Shown here piece after piece: positions 53,910 to 64,000 of a DNA stretch of 64,000 nucleotides. Source of the DNA: Heterohyrax brucei (lineage: Eukaryota > Chordata > Mammalia > Hyracoidea > Procaviidae). The notes beneath the pieces are model-generated. The model saw nothing but the letters and a program-made list of their open reading frames with translations, did not search any database and was not told where the DNA came from. Both the position numbers and the translations under genes were made by a program. Numbering within the stretch: the stretch's first letter is position 1; each line of letters opens with the position of its first letter. The stretch is from positions 158,032,329 through 158,096,328 of the forward strand of contig CM053143.1 of NCBI GenBank assembly GCA_028571685.1, written 5' to 3'.

Positions 53910-54960
53910 AATATAACATATCACTATTACCAATACTGCATTTTTTAATTGGAGTTTTCTAAGATAGAGTAACCAACAAAACAGAAGACCAAAAGACATG
54001 TGTAACGACAAGAGGATTGATAGCAAGCAGTGTAGATCTCTGAGAAATACTTTGTTTCCAAGTTTCTGTAAAGTTTCAAATATCCTTAGGAAGCTAATTG
54101 GCATCTGAATAGTGGGAAAGAAAAGATGTACAAGACCTGCAAGAATATTGACAACTACTCTATTACACAAAGTTTCTAAAGTTTAAACTCATTTATACAA
54201 TTATACAGAGCTTATCAGTTTCACACCTGAAAAAGTGAAATTTTCATTTAGTTGAATTCTGTATCACTGAAAGATCATCTACTCTGTCCCAGATACTACG
54301 CTTTGCTCTTTATATGTTAAAACCAAACCTAGCGTCATTGAATTGATTCTGATTCATAGGGAACCTATATATGTTAGGATAAATAAAACTTCATTTAGAT
54401 TGAAATTTAGTAGACACAATTATGGTAGTGTTATAAGTGCAATAAAAGATTCAGGTGTGACATATAGCAAACAGGTACTAGTGTTGATTCTATGCAGTTG
54501 GTAGAGATTCAAAGAGAAGATCCCTAGATTCAGAGAGGGTAAGAGAAATACGGTGCTCAGAAAGATGTGGTGTATCTACTCCTTGAGTTGGAACTGACAC
54601 AGAAATGTAGTCTCAAGTTCATTGTCTTAGAACACAAAACATAGGCATCGACTTTAAGAATGTTCTTCTGATTTTTTTAACTACTTATTTAAGTTTGAAA
54701 TCCAGTATATTTGGAAGACAGTAATAAATCACTGAGAATAATAGCTTACTGATTTCTTATTACCTATGTAAGAGTCTAATAAGAAAAGTTCATGGCCAAT
54801 AATGTGCCAATTTAAACTGTTATCTATTTCACGTCAATTACTCAAAGAAATACTGATTCAAGTATTTGAGTTATTACAAGATACTTTTTTTGCAGGTTAT
54901 TGTACAAGCACTATAAATCTTTACCTTCTAATGTTATGACAAGGATAAATATTGCAAAGG
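53910..54960. other. 1 kb mostly without features
   Basis: AT-rich sequence with only a small SINE fragment (54318-54372). The minus-strand frame at 53871-54170 has no recognisable domain. Confidence 0.45.
54318..54372 (-). mobile_element. AfroSINE-like SINE tail fragment, reverse
   Basis: 'aaaccaaacctagcgtcatt' and 'gaattgattctgattcatag' are the tail of a reverse SINE that stops after 'ggaacctat'. Confidence 0.6.
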
Positions 54961-55536
54961 TGTCATGGATTGAATTGCCCCCCAATATATAAAACATATG
55001 TTTGTGTTCGTGCACATGTGTGTGCGTGCGCATGTGTGTGAGTGTGTGTGTGTGTGTATGTGTGTGTGTGTGTATGTGTGTGTGTGTGTGTGTGTTTTGA
55101 TTCCTGGTATTGTGTGATGTTTCTAGATGCTGTAAACCCAGCCTCTATGATGTTAATGAGGTAGGATGGGCTGCAGTTTTGTGTTGGTGGGGCAGGACTT
55201 ACTGTGTAAGATCGTACTATGCTTTGAGGCAATCTTGGGATAGATAAAGGAAAGAAGCTAGGAGAAAGAGTAGGGGACCTGATACCACCAAGAAGCTATG
55301 CTGGGAATAGAGTGAATCCTTTGAAAGGACCTAGGTCCCTGGGCCTCAGAAGGTCCCATTTCAGGGGAAGATTGATGACAAGGACCTTCCTCCACAGCCA
55401 ACAGAGAAAGACTTCCCCTGGAGCTGATGCCCTGAATTTGGATTTGTAGCCTACTAGACTGTGATTACACAAATTTCTCTTTCTAAAGTCACACGCTTGT
55501 GGCATTTCAGTACAGTAGCACTAGATGACTAAGACA
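54961..55536 (+). mobile_element. MaLR-like LTR enlarged by a TG microsatellite
   Basis: Starts 'tgtcatggattgaattgccc' and ends 'ctagatgactaagaca'. Blocks are 'ttgattcctggtattgtgtg', 'gatgttaatgaggtaggatg', 'gaaaggacctaggtccctgg', 'ttcccctggagctgatgccc' and 'agtagcactagatgactaag'. The flanks 'aaagg' and 'aatgg' agree at 4 of 5 positions. No internal region is adjacent, so it is probably a solo LTR. It is of the same subtype as 48656-49131. Confidence 0.85.
55011..55094. repeat. TG microsatellite within an LTR
   Basis: Imperfect TG/TGCG/TATG repeats of about 84 bases lie within the LTR at 54961, at a point where the other LTRs have only 'atgtgtgtgtt'-like text. Expansion from that seed is likely. 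Confidence 0.85.
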
Positions 55537-55697
55537 AATGGTCTAATACTACCTTTAGTGACATTTTTCCCCTAGTTCTTAGCAGTAGCATAATATACGA
55601 CTATTAATAGTTGAAAGAGTTGTGTACAAATTTATTCTGGATGTTTATATCTAAATCTGCTATGTTCAGGAATACAGATAATTTTACTAGCAAGCAG

Positions 55698-56230
55698 TGT
55701 GATGGGTCACTTTATGTGGCCTTTCTAGCTATAATCTTGCAAATTTTACCAAAGTCATTGGGCAGAACATGTAACCGTGGCCACCCAAGGAACTGGTCAA
55801 TTTTGGCAAGCCATTGGACTAGAAACGAGCAACCCCAGAGACAGAAAGAAGAGGACTCTACCACCACTAAGGGAGAATAGGAAGGAACAAGTATATCATT
55901 TGGGCCCAGAATCCTTGTGAAGAGAGTCTCCTAGGCACGAGTGATGAGATCAGCTGTAATACTGAAGGTAGCAGAGATCCCAGCAGCAGGAGATGATGTG
56001 ATGGGCTTTTGCACCCACTGAGAGAGAAAGCTGAGTGCCTTTGGGCAGAGACCTAGGGTCAAGGAGAGGTGTGCCTACTAGCAGGACTAGGAAGAGGCTG
56101 TCCTGATCAAAGAATTATATCTTAGATTCCTGCGCCTGAATTGTGTTACTTTCCAAATAAACTCCATAATTGTGAACATAGTATGAGCTCTGTGTGGCCA
56201 TTGCAGTGGATTATAAAAACCAGCATAGAG
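55698..56230 (+). mobile_element. ERV LTR of a second family
   Basis: Begins 'tgtgatgggtcactttatgt' and contains 'aactggtcaattttggcaag', 'attggactagaaacgagcaa', 'atgggcttttgcacccactg', 'acctagggtcaaggagaggt' and a polyadenylation-like part, 'ttccaaataaactccataat'. The right border is uncertain; 'aggcagagagtgctgtagga' just after may be U5 or internal. It is unlike the TGTCATGG family. A minus-strand frame of 150 codons (56087-56539) overlaps and is antisense to it, so it is not taken as a gene. Confidence 0.62.
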
Positions 56231-56330
56231 GCAGAGAGTGCTGTAGGAGGTATGGTTGGTGTCAGAATTGGTAAAGAAGGCAGAAAGTGGAGGTGTGTCC
56301 GATTGCTGCCTTGAAGGAATCAGCCTTGGG

Positions 56331-57663
56331 GGTTTCTGATTCTCCTTGGTCCCTGTGAAGTTACTGGAGGTCAGATACTTCCCTATACTGTTTTTACATG
56401 GCATAAGAAATTTCAGTCTATGGGCTAAAAAATACATATCCAAGATCCACTGACATGTCTGAAATAGAATGATAAAATCAACGGAAAGCGACAAATGAAG
56501 ATGTATATTTGTATAGTAAGCAATGGAGTTAAAAAACAACTTTAAGAAAAATGGAATAAAAATAAAAATGAGATAATATTATCCAACTCCCTCACCAAGT
56601 GGGGGGGGGGATGCAATTAAAGTAATTGCTGTTAGTGCTGAGAATAATATATGCCCTCATTCAAAACAGACAGAATTACCTCAACAAAATTAGGCAACAA
56701 TTGAAATACCATTAAGACTAATGACATTGATTAGTATATAATATCTTACAATCATGTTCATTTTCATGTGAAATCTAAGGTGAGCAACTAACATTGCTGT
56801 CCTTATCTTTTTCTATATTTTCTAAATTTATCTATATTCAGGGTCACGATCCTTATCTTCACTGGCAGTATATATCAGCAGCAACAAGGAAGAAAACAAC
56901 AATAATATAATAAGACATGCAAATGAAAATGTTTGTAACTTCTCCAGATATCATAAGACTTACTACACAGATCTCATTTGAATTTGGGGAGCAAATACCG
57001 AAAAGCCATTCCAGAGTGTTTTCTGCCTTAAAAGATTTTGTCTACATTTGGTGCTTAAGTTGCCTTCTTTGGTAAGAATGTGGTAATTTCATTAGGTTTC
57101 AAAACTGCAATATGTGGGAGCCCTTCACTGGTGAAATCTCATCGGTCTTAAGAAAATTAGTATCATAAAAGAATCACTTAGTGTTAGTCCATTTAGAAGG
57201 TGGATCCAATTTCATATTGCATAATAAAAGAAAGCTTCTTTCACAGTTTAGCTAGAAAACAAACCTGAAAATTATTTTAAGAAACAGAGAGAAAATACTG
57301 GACTAATTTTAACTAAAATTTGAATTTTAGTGAACTCTTAGGAATAACAGGATCGATGGAGTTTTAATTATTTTGGACCATTTTCTCTAACAAATTATGT
57401 GACAGTAATTTTAAAACCTTAAACTTTATATCATAATTCTATATTTATATTTTTCAAGAACTTCCAAAATCTCCTTACATTTTCCCTGTAGTTTCATTCA
57501 CTCATGGTGCTTCAGTCATTTTTCTTTGAGCTATTACTCATGTCACCATGTTTATAAACATCACCACTCACTGAAACTGGCGCAGTTTACCAACATCATT
57601 TTCATGAATTCCTTCATATTTTGTAAATTGTTTTACTGTCTCTTTACAATCAATTTCACAGTC
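56331..57663. other. 1.3 kb with no recognisable feature
   Basis: AT-rich sequence with a short G run (56601-56610). I could not assign any repeat or gene. Confidence 0.45.
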
Positions 57664-57963
57664 AGATGAGTTGAATTATGTCTCTATAAAAGCTATGTTG
57701 AGGTCTAACCCTTGGTATGTGTGAATGCGACTTCATTTGGGGGGAAAAATAGTCTTTGAAGGTATCAATGAATGTAAGATTATTTTAGAGCAGGGTGAGT
57801 CCTAATCTCATCTGAGTAGGTTTTATAAAAAAGGATAACAGACATATAGACAGATAGGAAGAAGAAGGATGACCATGTAATTACAAAGCAGAAGAAGAGT
57901 AAGGAGCACCCAGGATTGCCAGAAGCCACCAGAAGCTAGGAGAGAGGCATAGAAAAATTTCTA

Positions 57964-57967
<4 letters not shown>
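57664..57967 (+). mobile_element. MLT1-type LTR, 5' part
   Basis: 'gagttgaattatgtctctat', 'tgaggtctaacccttggtat', 'gcagggtgagtcctaatctc' and 'agaagccaccagaagctagg', then 'agagaggcatagaaaaattt', follow the MLT1 LTR order. It is truncated where the TA tract begins. Confidence 0.65.

Positions 57968-58002
<35 letters not shown>
57968..58002. repeat. TA microsatellite
   Basis: About 17 uninterrupted AT/TA units at the broken edge of the LTR. Confidence 0.92.
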
Positions 58003-58004
<2 letters not shown>

Positions 58005-58063
58005 CCAGTAGGCACCTCTTGAGATTCAAGAGATTCCTGTCTACTTATCAATAGTTTATATAC

Positions 58064-58066
<3 letters not shown>

Positions 58067-58105
<39 letters not shown>
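58067..58105. repeat. TC microsatellite
   Basis: About 19 uninterrupted TC units on the plus strand, 65 bases after the TA tract. Confidence 0.92.
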
Positions 58106-58111
<6 letters not shown>

Positions 58112-58160
58112 TATGCAATCTTCATGGCGACCCTAGGGGCCGGGGTAGAACTGACCCCCA
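58106..58160 (-). mobile_element. AfroSINE-like SINE fragment, reverse
   Basis: 'cttcatggcgaccctagggg' and 'ccggggtagaactgaccccc', then 'agagtgtgg', match the reverse of the variant at 1-137. Confidence 0.6.
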
Positions 58161-58371
58161 GAGTGTGGGAGTCAGATTATAGGTGAATGAAATATACTAC
58201 TTTCTTGAGTGAATGGACCCAGGAAGTACAGAATGGAGAGGTAGAGTGAACTGTCACATTTTAGGGAGAGCAACTAGGGTCACCTAACAATACGTGTATA
58301 ACATTTTTGCATGAGAAACTGACTGGAATTAAAAACTTTCACTTAAAACATATTATTGAAAAAAGAAAAGA
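58161..58371 (+). mobile_element. old L1 3'UTR end fragment
   Basis: 'agtacagaatggagaggtag', 'actgtcacattttagggaga', 'aactagggtcacctaacaat' and 'gtataacatttttgcatgag' match the end of the L1 UTR at about 14800-14890. It ends A-rich near 58371. Confidence 0.6.
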
Positions 58372-59095
58372 AAAATGTCACTCTCACTGATTTTTTTCAT
58401 ATTTGATCTTTTATGTGTTTCTGGAATTGCTGGCCTAAACTTCACACTACGTAATTGTTGCCAACAAGTTATTATATTAGAATCACTTTTTATTTTTCTT
58501 CAGGGTGAGAATCTGGACCAAAACTTGGTTAAATATAAGTAGGCAGATATGAAAAAAAGCTTTAGACAGAACTTGTTGAACCTACGAGTTATGCTAAGAA
58601 GGAGCAATAATTTGCTTTTGTACAGACTGTGTTCTTAGAGGTACCCAAGCTGACTAAAGAACCGTTTTGATGGATGTTATTACGAGAAGTAGGAAGCTTT
58701 GCATGTTTGTCGAGATTGGTGGCAGGGCTAAGTGGCCTTAGTTATATAATCCCATGGTTCTTCAGTGGTTTTAATATAAAAATGAAGAGCCTACAACAAG
58801 AACTTTTAAATCAATATCTGAGGTCTTTCCTAATCTGCTTATTCCAGCCTGTACAGAAACATCACTAACTTGAATTTATTTTTAAAGGCAAACAGTCTCT
58901 CGTTCTTAACTTCTAATATCATTTTTTGTAAATGTGGATGGAAGTGAGGAGTTTCTTATTATAATTTTCCTTCATTGTCATTTTTTATCTTGTATATTGG
59001 GAAGAGTTGAATGTATAAAGGTCATTTTACTCTGGGTGCAATTCCTAGATTACAAACTACAGATTAAGATTCTATGGCAGGGGGGAAATATATAA
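58372..59095. other. no recognisable feature
   Basis: About 720 AT-rich bases. The 64-codon frame at 58674-58868 has no recognisable content. Confidence 0.45.
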
Positions 59096-59246
59096 GAAGT
59101 CCACTGTCGTCAATTCAGACTCATGGCGACCCTATAGACAGAGCAGAACTGTCCCACAGAGTTTCCAAGAAGTGCCTGGTGGATTTGAACTGTCAGCCTT
59201 CTGATTAGCAGTCACACCACTTAACCACTATACTACCAGTTTCGCT
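59096..59246 (-). mobile_element. AfroSINE-like SINE, reverse
   Basis: 'cactgtcgtcaattcagact', 'catggcgaccctatagacag', 'tttccaagaagtgcctggtg', 'gatttgaactgtcagccttc' and 'cacttaaccactatactacc'. Nearly complete. Confidence 0.85.
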
Positions 59247-60789
59247 AGGATGAAGGCATATTATTATAACTATATTTTTAGAAGTGAATAAATGATGTCC
59301 TGGATAATGTAATGCTGACTTGTTGGTGAGGTTGAGTGAGGATTTACTATTAATGTGAAAGAGATAAACTGAGTGACTAAATTACTAGGGTAAATAATTT
59401 TTATTTTCTCTTCTATGGTAAAGATTTCATTAACCTCTGCCCTCTCTACTTGCTGATGAATAGCTTGTCTGGAATAAAGAGCTGCCATCCTTACTAAAAG
59501 GGCAGCGGCATTTTTTCCTCCTAAGCTTCATTAGCTTCACTTAGTCTGTTAGTGGCTAAATCCCTTAGAAAAATTAAAAAACTTTTTTTCAAATAACTGA
59601 AAAAATAATCTAATTATGCAATAATCATCTTCCAGACTTCAACAAATTTTAGTATACAGTGTAAGACATGCTTTTCAATTTTACTTTCTTACAATTTATA
59701 TTCTGATTGGGCACACAGAAAGCTATAGATACAATAGAAATGTAAATTATACTGAGTTTATGAACAAGAGCATAGTTCATTCTATTCTATAGTTCACAGT
59801 TTCATTCCATTACCATACAATTTGCTATATAACAAAATAATTTGCAAGCTGAGGTTGACACTTCTCTAATTGCAAGAATGTTGAACACAGAAATAATTCA
59901 CTATGCAGAAGGAAGCAGACAAGAGTTTGATGTTTACTATAATGAAGTTTTATCAATAATTATGATGCCAGCTTTAGTTGACCGAATTCACGAGTTCAGT
60001 AATCTTTCAGTTTGACTTTATTTTTCTGAAGGCATCAAGTTTCTCCCGCTTCTAGAAATAGGAGATTGAACTCTCTACCTCATCTGAATATAGCAATACA
60101 ATTGTAAAGACAATTGTTTTTCTTGTTTATAATAATTACTTCTTTTACTCTGATTTAAAATTTTTTTTTCTATTAGTATTCCTGTCAAACGGTTATTTAA
60201 TTTACAAAGAGAGCTTCACAGCAGACAGAATCATGTATAAAGCTTTCTGTTACAAACCTTTATGTCTGTTCTATTTAATGACCAAAAATACTTGTTATTC
60301 ATTCTTGATCAACTAGCATCAAGCACAAATGCTACATTAAAAAAAAAAATCATCTTTGAAGTAAGGTAGATAATGAGAGAGACTGGGGGAAGGGGCAGAA
60401 ACTGACTTCTAAAAAACAAGCATTAGTGTATTCAGTTGCCTCTGTACAGATGCAGACTACCCTATCAACTCCTATAAAAAATGAGAAAACAAAACAAAAC
60501 TTGACAATGAGAATTTAAACAAGAACTGTAACCAAAGAATTTCTCAGGAAACCAAGTCAGGAAGCCATGCTGGCATGTGTGTGTGGTGGGAGACTGGGAC
60601 AGATGATAAGAGGCCAGGCAAGAAAAGGGAAGGACAGTGAACACAAAATTAATTCAATATTAAACTTATCATTTTCAGGGTATTACGGTAATCAACTCTA
60701 GTGAGATTCATAAATGGTAATAGTCCTTAATTACCACTCCTAAATTAAAATATCTCTTCCTTGTAAGATAGGCTATACTTACCAGAACC
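59247..60789. other. 1.5 kb with no recognisable feature
   Basis: AT-rich sequence. No coding signal and no repeat that I recognise. Confidence 0.45.
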
Positions 60790-61165
60790 CAGATGCAGAC
60801 CTTACCTGACTTTAAAATGTTCAGTATCCCCTCGTTCTGTTTGAACTGTTGCCTCTTGATCTGTGTACTGGTTCCTAATGAGTACAATTAAGTCTTCTGG
60901 GATTCCTATTCTTCACAGTGTTATGCATAATTTGTTATGATCCACAAAGTTGAATACCTTTACATAGTCAACAAAACAGGAAAACACCTTTCTGTTATGT
61001 TTTGCTTTTAGCCAGGATACATGTGACATCACCAATGATATCCTTGGTTCCACATTCTCTTCTGAATCTGACTTAAATTTCTGTCAGTTCCTCGTCAATG
61101 GACAATTGCAACAACTTTTGAATTATCTTCAGCAAAACTTTACTTTTGTGTGTTTCAAATGTGAA
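60790..61165 (-). mobile_element. inverted 5' segment of an RTE/BovB copy
   Basis: On the minus strand this encodes the RT core. Plus-strand landmarks in reverse order are 'gactttaaaatgttcagtat', 'ctcgttctgtttgaactgtt', 'cttgatctgtgtactggttc', 'gttatgatccacaaagttga' and 'tttagccaggatacatgtga'. It adjoins, in the intact element, the plus-strand segment that starts at 61171; both contain the 'tttaaagtcagg' region. Confidence 0.85.
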
Positions 61166-61170
61166 TAAAG

Positions 61171-62595
61171 GGAAGCCCCGTGGTTTAAAGTCAGGAGAGG
61201 TGTGTGACAGGGTCACACTCATTCCATCTATATGTTAAGCAAATAATATGATAAACTGGGCTATGTGAAGAATACCGAAGCATCAAGATTGGAGAAAGAC
61301 TTATTAGCAACCTGGGAAATGCGATGACACAACCTTGCTTGCTGAAAGAGAGATTAAGTCCTTACTGATGAAGAATGATGACTATAGCCTCTGTCATGGG
61401 TTGAATTCTGTCCCCCCAGAAATATGTGCAGCCGTGTGGCTGGAACATGATTCCCAGTATCTTGGGACTGTCCTCCATTGTGTGGTTTTGCTAAACTGTA
61501 CGCTAAAGGAGTTGCAAATTCCTGCATAGGATTACTTCCTTGCTTTGCAGAAAGGGGAGTTTCCCTGGAGTGTGGCTTGCTCCACCCTTAATGCTTTCAG
61601 CTTGCAAGGGATAAAAGGAAACAGAAACAAAGAGAATTAGGAGCCTCGCACCATCAAGAAATGTACACCGGGAGCAGAGCACGTCCTTGAGACCCGAGGT
61701 TCCTGCGCGGGGACGCTCCCTGGACAAAGACTGATGCAATACTGGACTTTCCTCCAGAGCCAACAAGGGGAAAGCCTTCCCCTGGAGTGGTCAGCCTCAA
61801 TATGGACTTGCAACCTACCGGACTGTGTAAGAATAAACCTTCCTTTGTTAAAGCCATCCACTCTGTGGTATTTCTGTTAGAGTGGCACTAGCTGACTAAA
61901 ACAGCCTCCAATATGGATTGCATTTCCACATAAAGAAAACAAAAGTCCTTACAACTGGCCCCATAAGCAACAGTATGATAAACAGATAAAAAATTGAGAT
62001 TGTCAAACCTTTCGTTTTACTTTGATCCACAGTTAATGCCCATGGAAGCAGCAGTCAAGAAATCAAACGACATGTTGCACTGGGCAAATTTCATGCAGAA
62101 GACTTCTTTGAAGTGTTGTAAAGCGAAAACTTCACTTTGCAGACTAAAGTGCACCTGATCCAAGCCATGATATTTTCAACTGCTTTACATGTAAGTGAAA
62201 ACTGTAAAATTCATATGGAAGACCTAACAAGATTATGCATTTAAATTCTGGTGTAGATTAAGAATACTGAATACACCACGGACTTCTAGAAAAATGAGCA
62301 AATCTACAGTCAGAATGCTTTTTAGCAGCGAGGATGGCAAGACTTCATCTGACATACTTTGTATGCCTTATCAGGAAGAACCAGTCCCTGGAGAAGGAAA
62401 TAATGTTTGGTAAATAGTCAAAGAAAGAGAGAAAGGCCCTCAACAAAATGCACTAACACAGTACGTACAACAGACTTACATTAAGCACAGCAGTGATTGT
62501 GAGGATGATTTGGGACTGAGCAGTGTTTTGTTCTGTTGTACATATGGTCACTATGCATTGAAACTAACCAAACAGCACCTAACAACAGTAATAGT
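61171..62595 (+). mobile_element. RTE/BovB 3' segment, split by a solo LTR
   Basis: It starts 'ccccgtggtttaaagtcagg', continues 'ttgctgaaagagagattaag' and 'cttactgatgaagaatgatg', is interrupted by the LTR at 61392-61903, then resumes 'caatatggattgcatttcca', 'aagcagcagtcaagaaatca', 'ggatggcaagacttcatctg' and 'gaaccagtccctggagaagg', ending 'aactaaccaaacagcaccta' and 'acaacagtaat' at the 3' end. With 60790-61165 it forms one insertion whose 5' part is inverted. No frame is intact. Confidence 0.87.
61392..61903 (+). mobile_element. solo MaLR-like LTR with perfect 5-bp duplication, nested in RTE
   Basis: A complete 512-base LTR from 'tgtcatgggttgaattctgt' to 'cactagctgactaaaaca'. It is flanked by 'gcctc' at 61387-61391 and 61904-61908. 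The polyadenylation-like 'agaataaacctt' lies near 61830, followed by a short U5. Blocks are 'gaaaggggagtttccctgga', 'ccttgagacccgaggttcct' and 'ccttcccctggagtggtcag'. This is the best-preserved member of the family here and serves as the reference for the others. It is younger than the RTE it interrupts. Confidence 0.93.
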
Positions 62596-62829
62596 AGCAT
62601 CAAAATTAGAGTAATCCACTGTACATTGTCTCCTTACTCCATAAATAGAGTGGTCTGATGTATACAGAAGAAATATGGAGTAGTTTTTGTTTGTTTCTAG
62701 TTACACCTAACTTGCTGTTGAAGATTTCGTCTTGGTTAGAGATACACTCTGTGGTGCGAAAATTACATGCTAGCTCTAAAACCAATTTACACGTCTGGTG
62801 ACTATATTTTCATAAATTATCACTAATTC

Positions 62830-62930
62830 TTAGAACATTCTGCTAGTTAGGAATAATTATTTTCACATTAGACGAAAACAATGAGATTCAAACATGTTAG
62901 GTGATTTTCAAAGTATATGCAACTTATAGG
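62830..62930 (+). mobile_element. MIR-like ancient SINE remnant
   Basis: 'gttaggaataattattttca', 'cattagacgaaaacaatgag' and 'attcaaacatgttaggtgat' follow the MIR core order. Confidence 0.4.
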
Positions 62931-63697
62931 GGAGTATTTGAGTAATTTGTTTTGTTCTACCTTCCTCACTATTGTTCAAAGAACCTCAATAACTCAGAAG
63001 AAAAACACAACAGAGGTTCTGCCTTCAGGGGAATGCAAATAAGACTGATGCGAAGTTCCACATTTCGTAATTGGAAATTCTCTTGAAGTATGTATTTCTT
63101 TCTAGTTTAATTTATATTGATATTCCACGTACATTTCCTTTGATATTCATTTCAAATAATTAAAAATCCACTTAAGCTTTTGATACCAGAGCATGCCATG
63201 CTATTTCAGAGGTCACTGTCAATGCATATCAGCTGACTTATCTGAACAATTAATCCACCTTGAAATAGCCTTGACACGTGACCATAGATTATTTTGCTGC
63301 ATTAAAAGAGATTAGCATAAGCTTTTATTATAATTACTTCCATTATTAACATGTAACTGATTAGCTGTACACATTTCAAAAGATTATGACTACAAAAAAT
63401 ATTTTGAAAAAGAAGCACAACTACACATGAAAAGAGTTTGAAAGAAAAAGTTTCCTATGAGGTAGAAAATTCTCTGGAATGTAAAAAGAATTATAAATGC
63501 CAGCTCAATTTTCCAAAAGTCACCTGAATTTCCTAAAAGTCACTTGAAAAAAATATGATTACAGTAAGAAGAGTGGTATGATTTTATCAATAAATGTGAA
63601 AGAACTATCTTTCACCGTTGTTTTTTATTGAGAATGGATTGGATATTTGTTGACTGTTCAGTTAACAAAGGTATTTCTTTTCCTTGTGCATGAACTA
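62931..63697. other. no recognisable feature
   Basis: About 770 AT-rich bases, nothing assigned. Confidence 0.45.
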
Positions 63698-63803
63698 CTT
63701 GGTTCACACTAAGTCAATTCTGACACATAGTGCCCCCAAAGGACAGAGTAGAATTGCCCCCTAAAATTTTCAAGGTTGTAAATCTTTATGGAAGCAGGCT
63801 GCA
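63698..63803 (-). mobile_element. AfroSINE-like SINE (long variant) tail half, reverse
   Basis: 'cactaagtcaattctgacac', 'aaaggacagagtagaattgc' and 'gtaaatctttatggaagcag' match the tail half of the variant with the middle block. The head is missing. Confidence 0.7.
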
Positions 63804-64000
63804 TATAATTGATGCATAAAATTAATCATAACAATATGTATTGGGTGGAGGAATTAGAAAAAAGATACAACAGTTAAATTCACTGGTCAGCTGAATCTCA
63901 GACTAAAATATGGATTAAATGAAACTGAAATGCCAGAACTGCCTTGGTATACTGCAGATGAAAATATCCAAAGGCTTAAGTAAATTGCAGTATTTGAGAA

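Noticed and set aside
55011..55094. Repeat array that might be a CRISPR or satellite
   Set aside because: It is a simple TG microsatellite inside an LTR, without spacers or longer units.
56087..56539. 150-codon minus-strand frame
   Set aside because: It overlaps an ERV LTR and flanking DNA in antisense, shows no domain, and the plus strand has clear LTR blocks there.

Overview
This window looks like intergenic nuclear DNA from an afrotherian mammal, most likely an elephant or close relative. That is an inference from the repeats. There are many copies of a tRNA-derived SINE whose tail reads like the 3' end of a BovB-type RTE LINE ('atgagtcgga..cgactcgacggca'), many RTE/BovB copies, L1 LINEs with their own 5' and 3' UTRs, MaLR-like LTRs and a mariner. 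I found no host exon, no RNA gene outside transposons, and no bacterial or phage feature. Open reading frames are short except where they fall inside L1 elements.

Layout. 0-1 kb: SINE end and two reverse MaLR-like LTR pieces. 1.4-10.4 kb: MER5-like hAT pieces, then several RTE fragments, one inverted internally (4.19-5.95 kb) and one carrying a nested L1 with a perfect target-site duplication (8.29-9.69 kb). 10.5-17.5 kb: SINEs, old L1 3' ends, an MLT1-type LTR, a fold-back mariner and another RTE. 17.5-21.6 kb: mostly unassigned sequence with one RTE 3' end. 21.67-33.0 kb: the L1-rich core, with a mariner stub, a 5'-truncated L1, then an L1 with a complete 5' end, an intact 319-codon ORF1 and a broken ORF2, joined to a second ORF2/3'UTR segment. 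33.4-36.1 kb: an L1 with an inverted 5' segment. 37.1-40.6 kb: an almost full-length but dead RTE with nested SINEs. 41.0-49.1 kb: a solo LTR with a 5-bp duplication, then a cluster of MaLR-like LTRs with internal parts in both orientations. 49.7-53.9 kb: an old L1, an inverted pair of an unnamed repeat, and a short L1 3' end with a perfect 16-bp duplication. 54.9-58.4 kb: three LTRs and long TA and TC tracts. 60.8-62.6 kb: another inverted RTE carrying a solo LTR with a perfect 5-bp duplication.

The elements act as a community, not as a gene set. L1 ORF1/ORF2 and the RTE ORF encode retrotransposition machinery. The SINE shares the RTE tail and is therefore probably mobilised by it. The nesting order (RTE before L1, SINE and LTR insertions) gives relative ages. 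Three LINE copies show the inverted-5'-segment structure expected from twin priming. I did not find a new functional system; the notable points are insertion structures and unclassified repeats. Element borders are read by eye from homology between copies and remembered family features, so most are good to roughly 10-30 bases.
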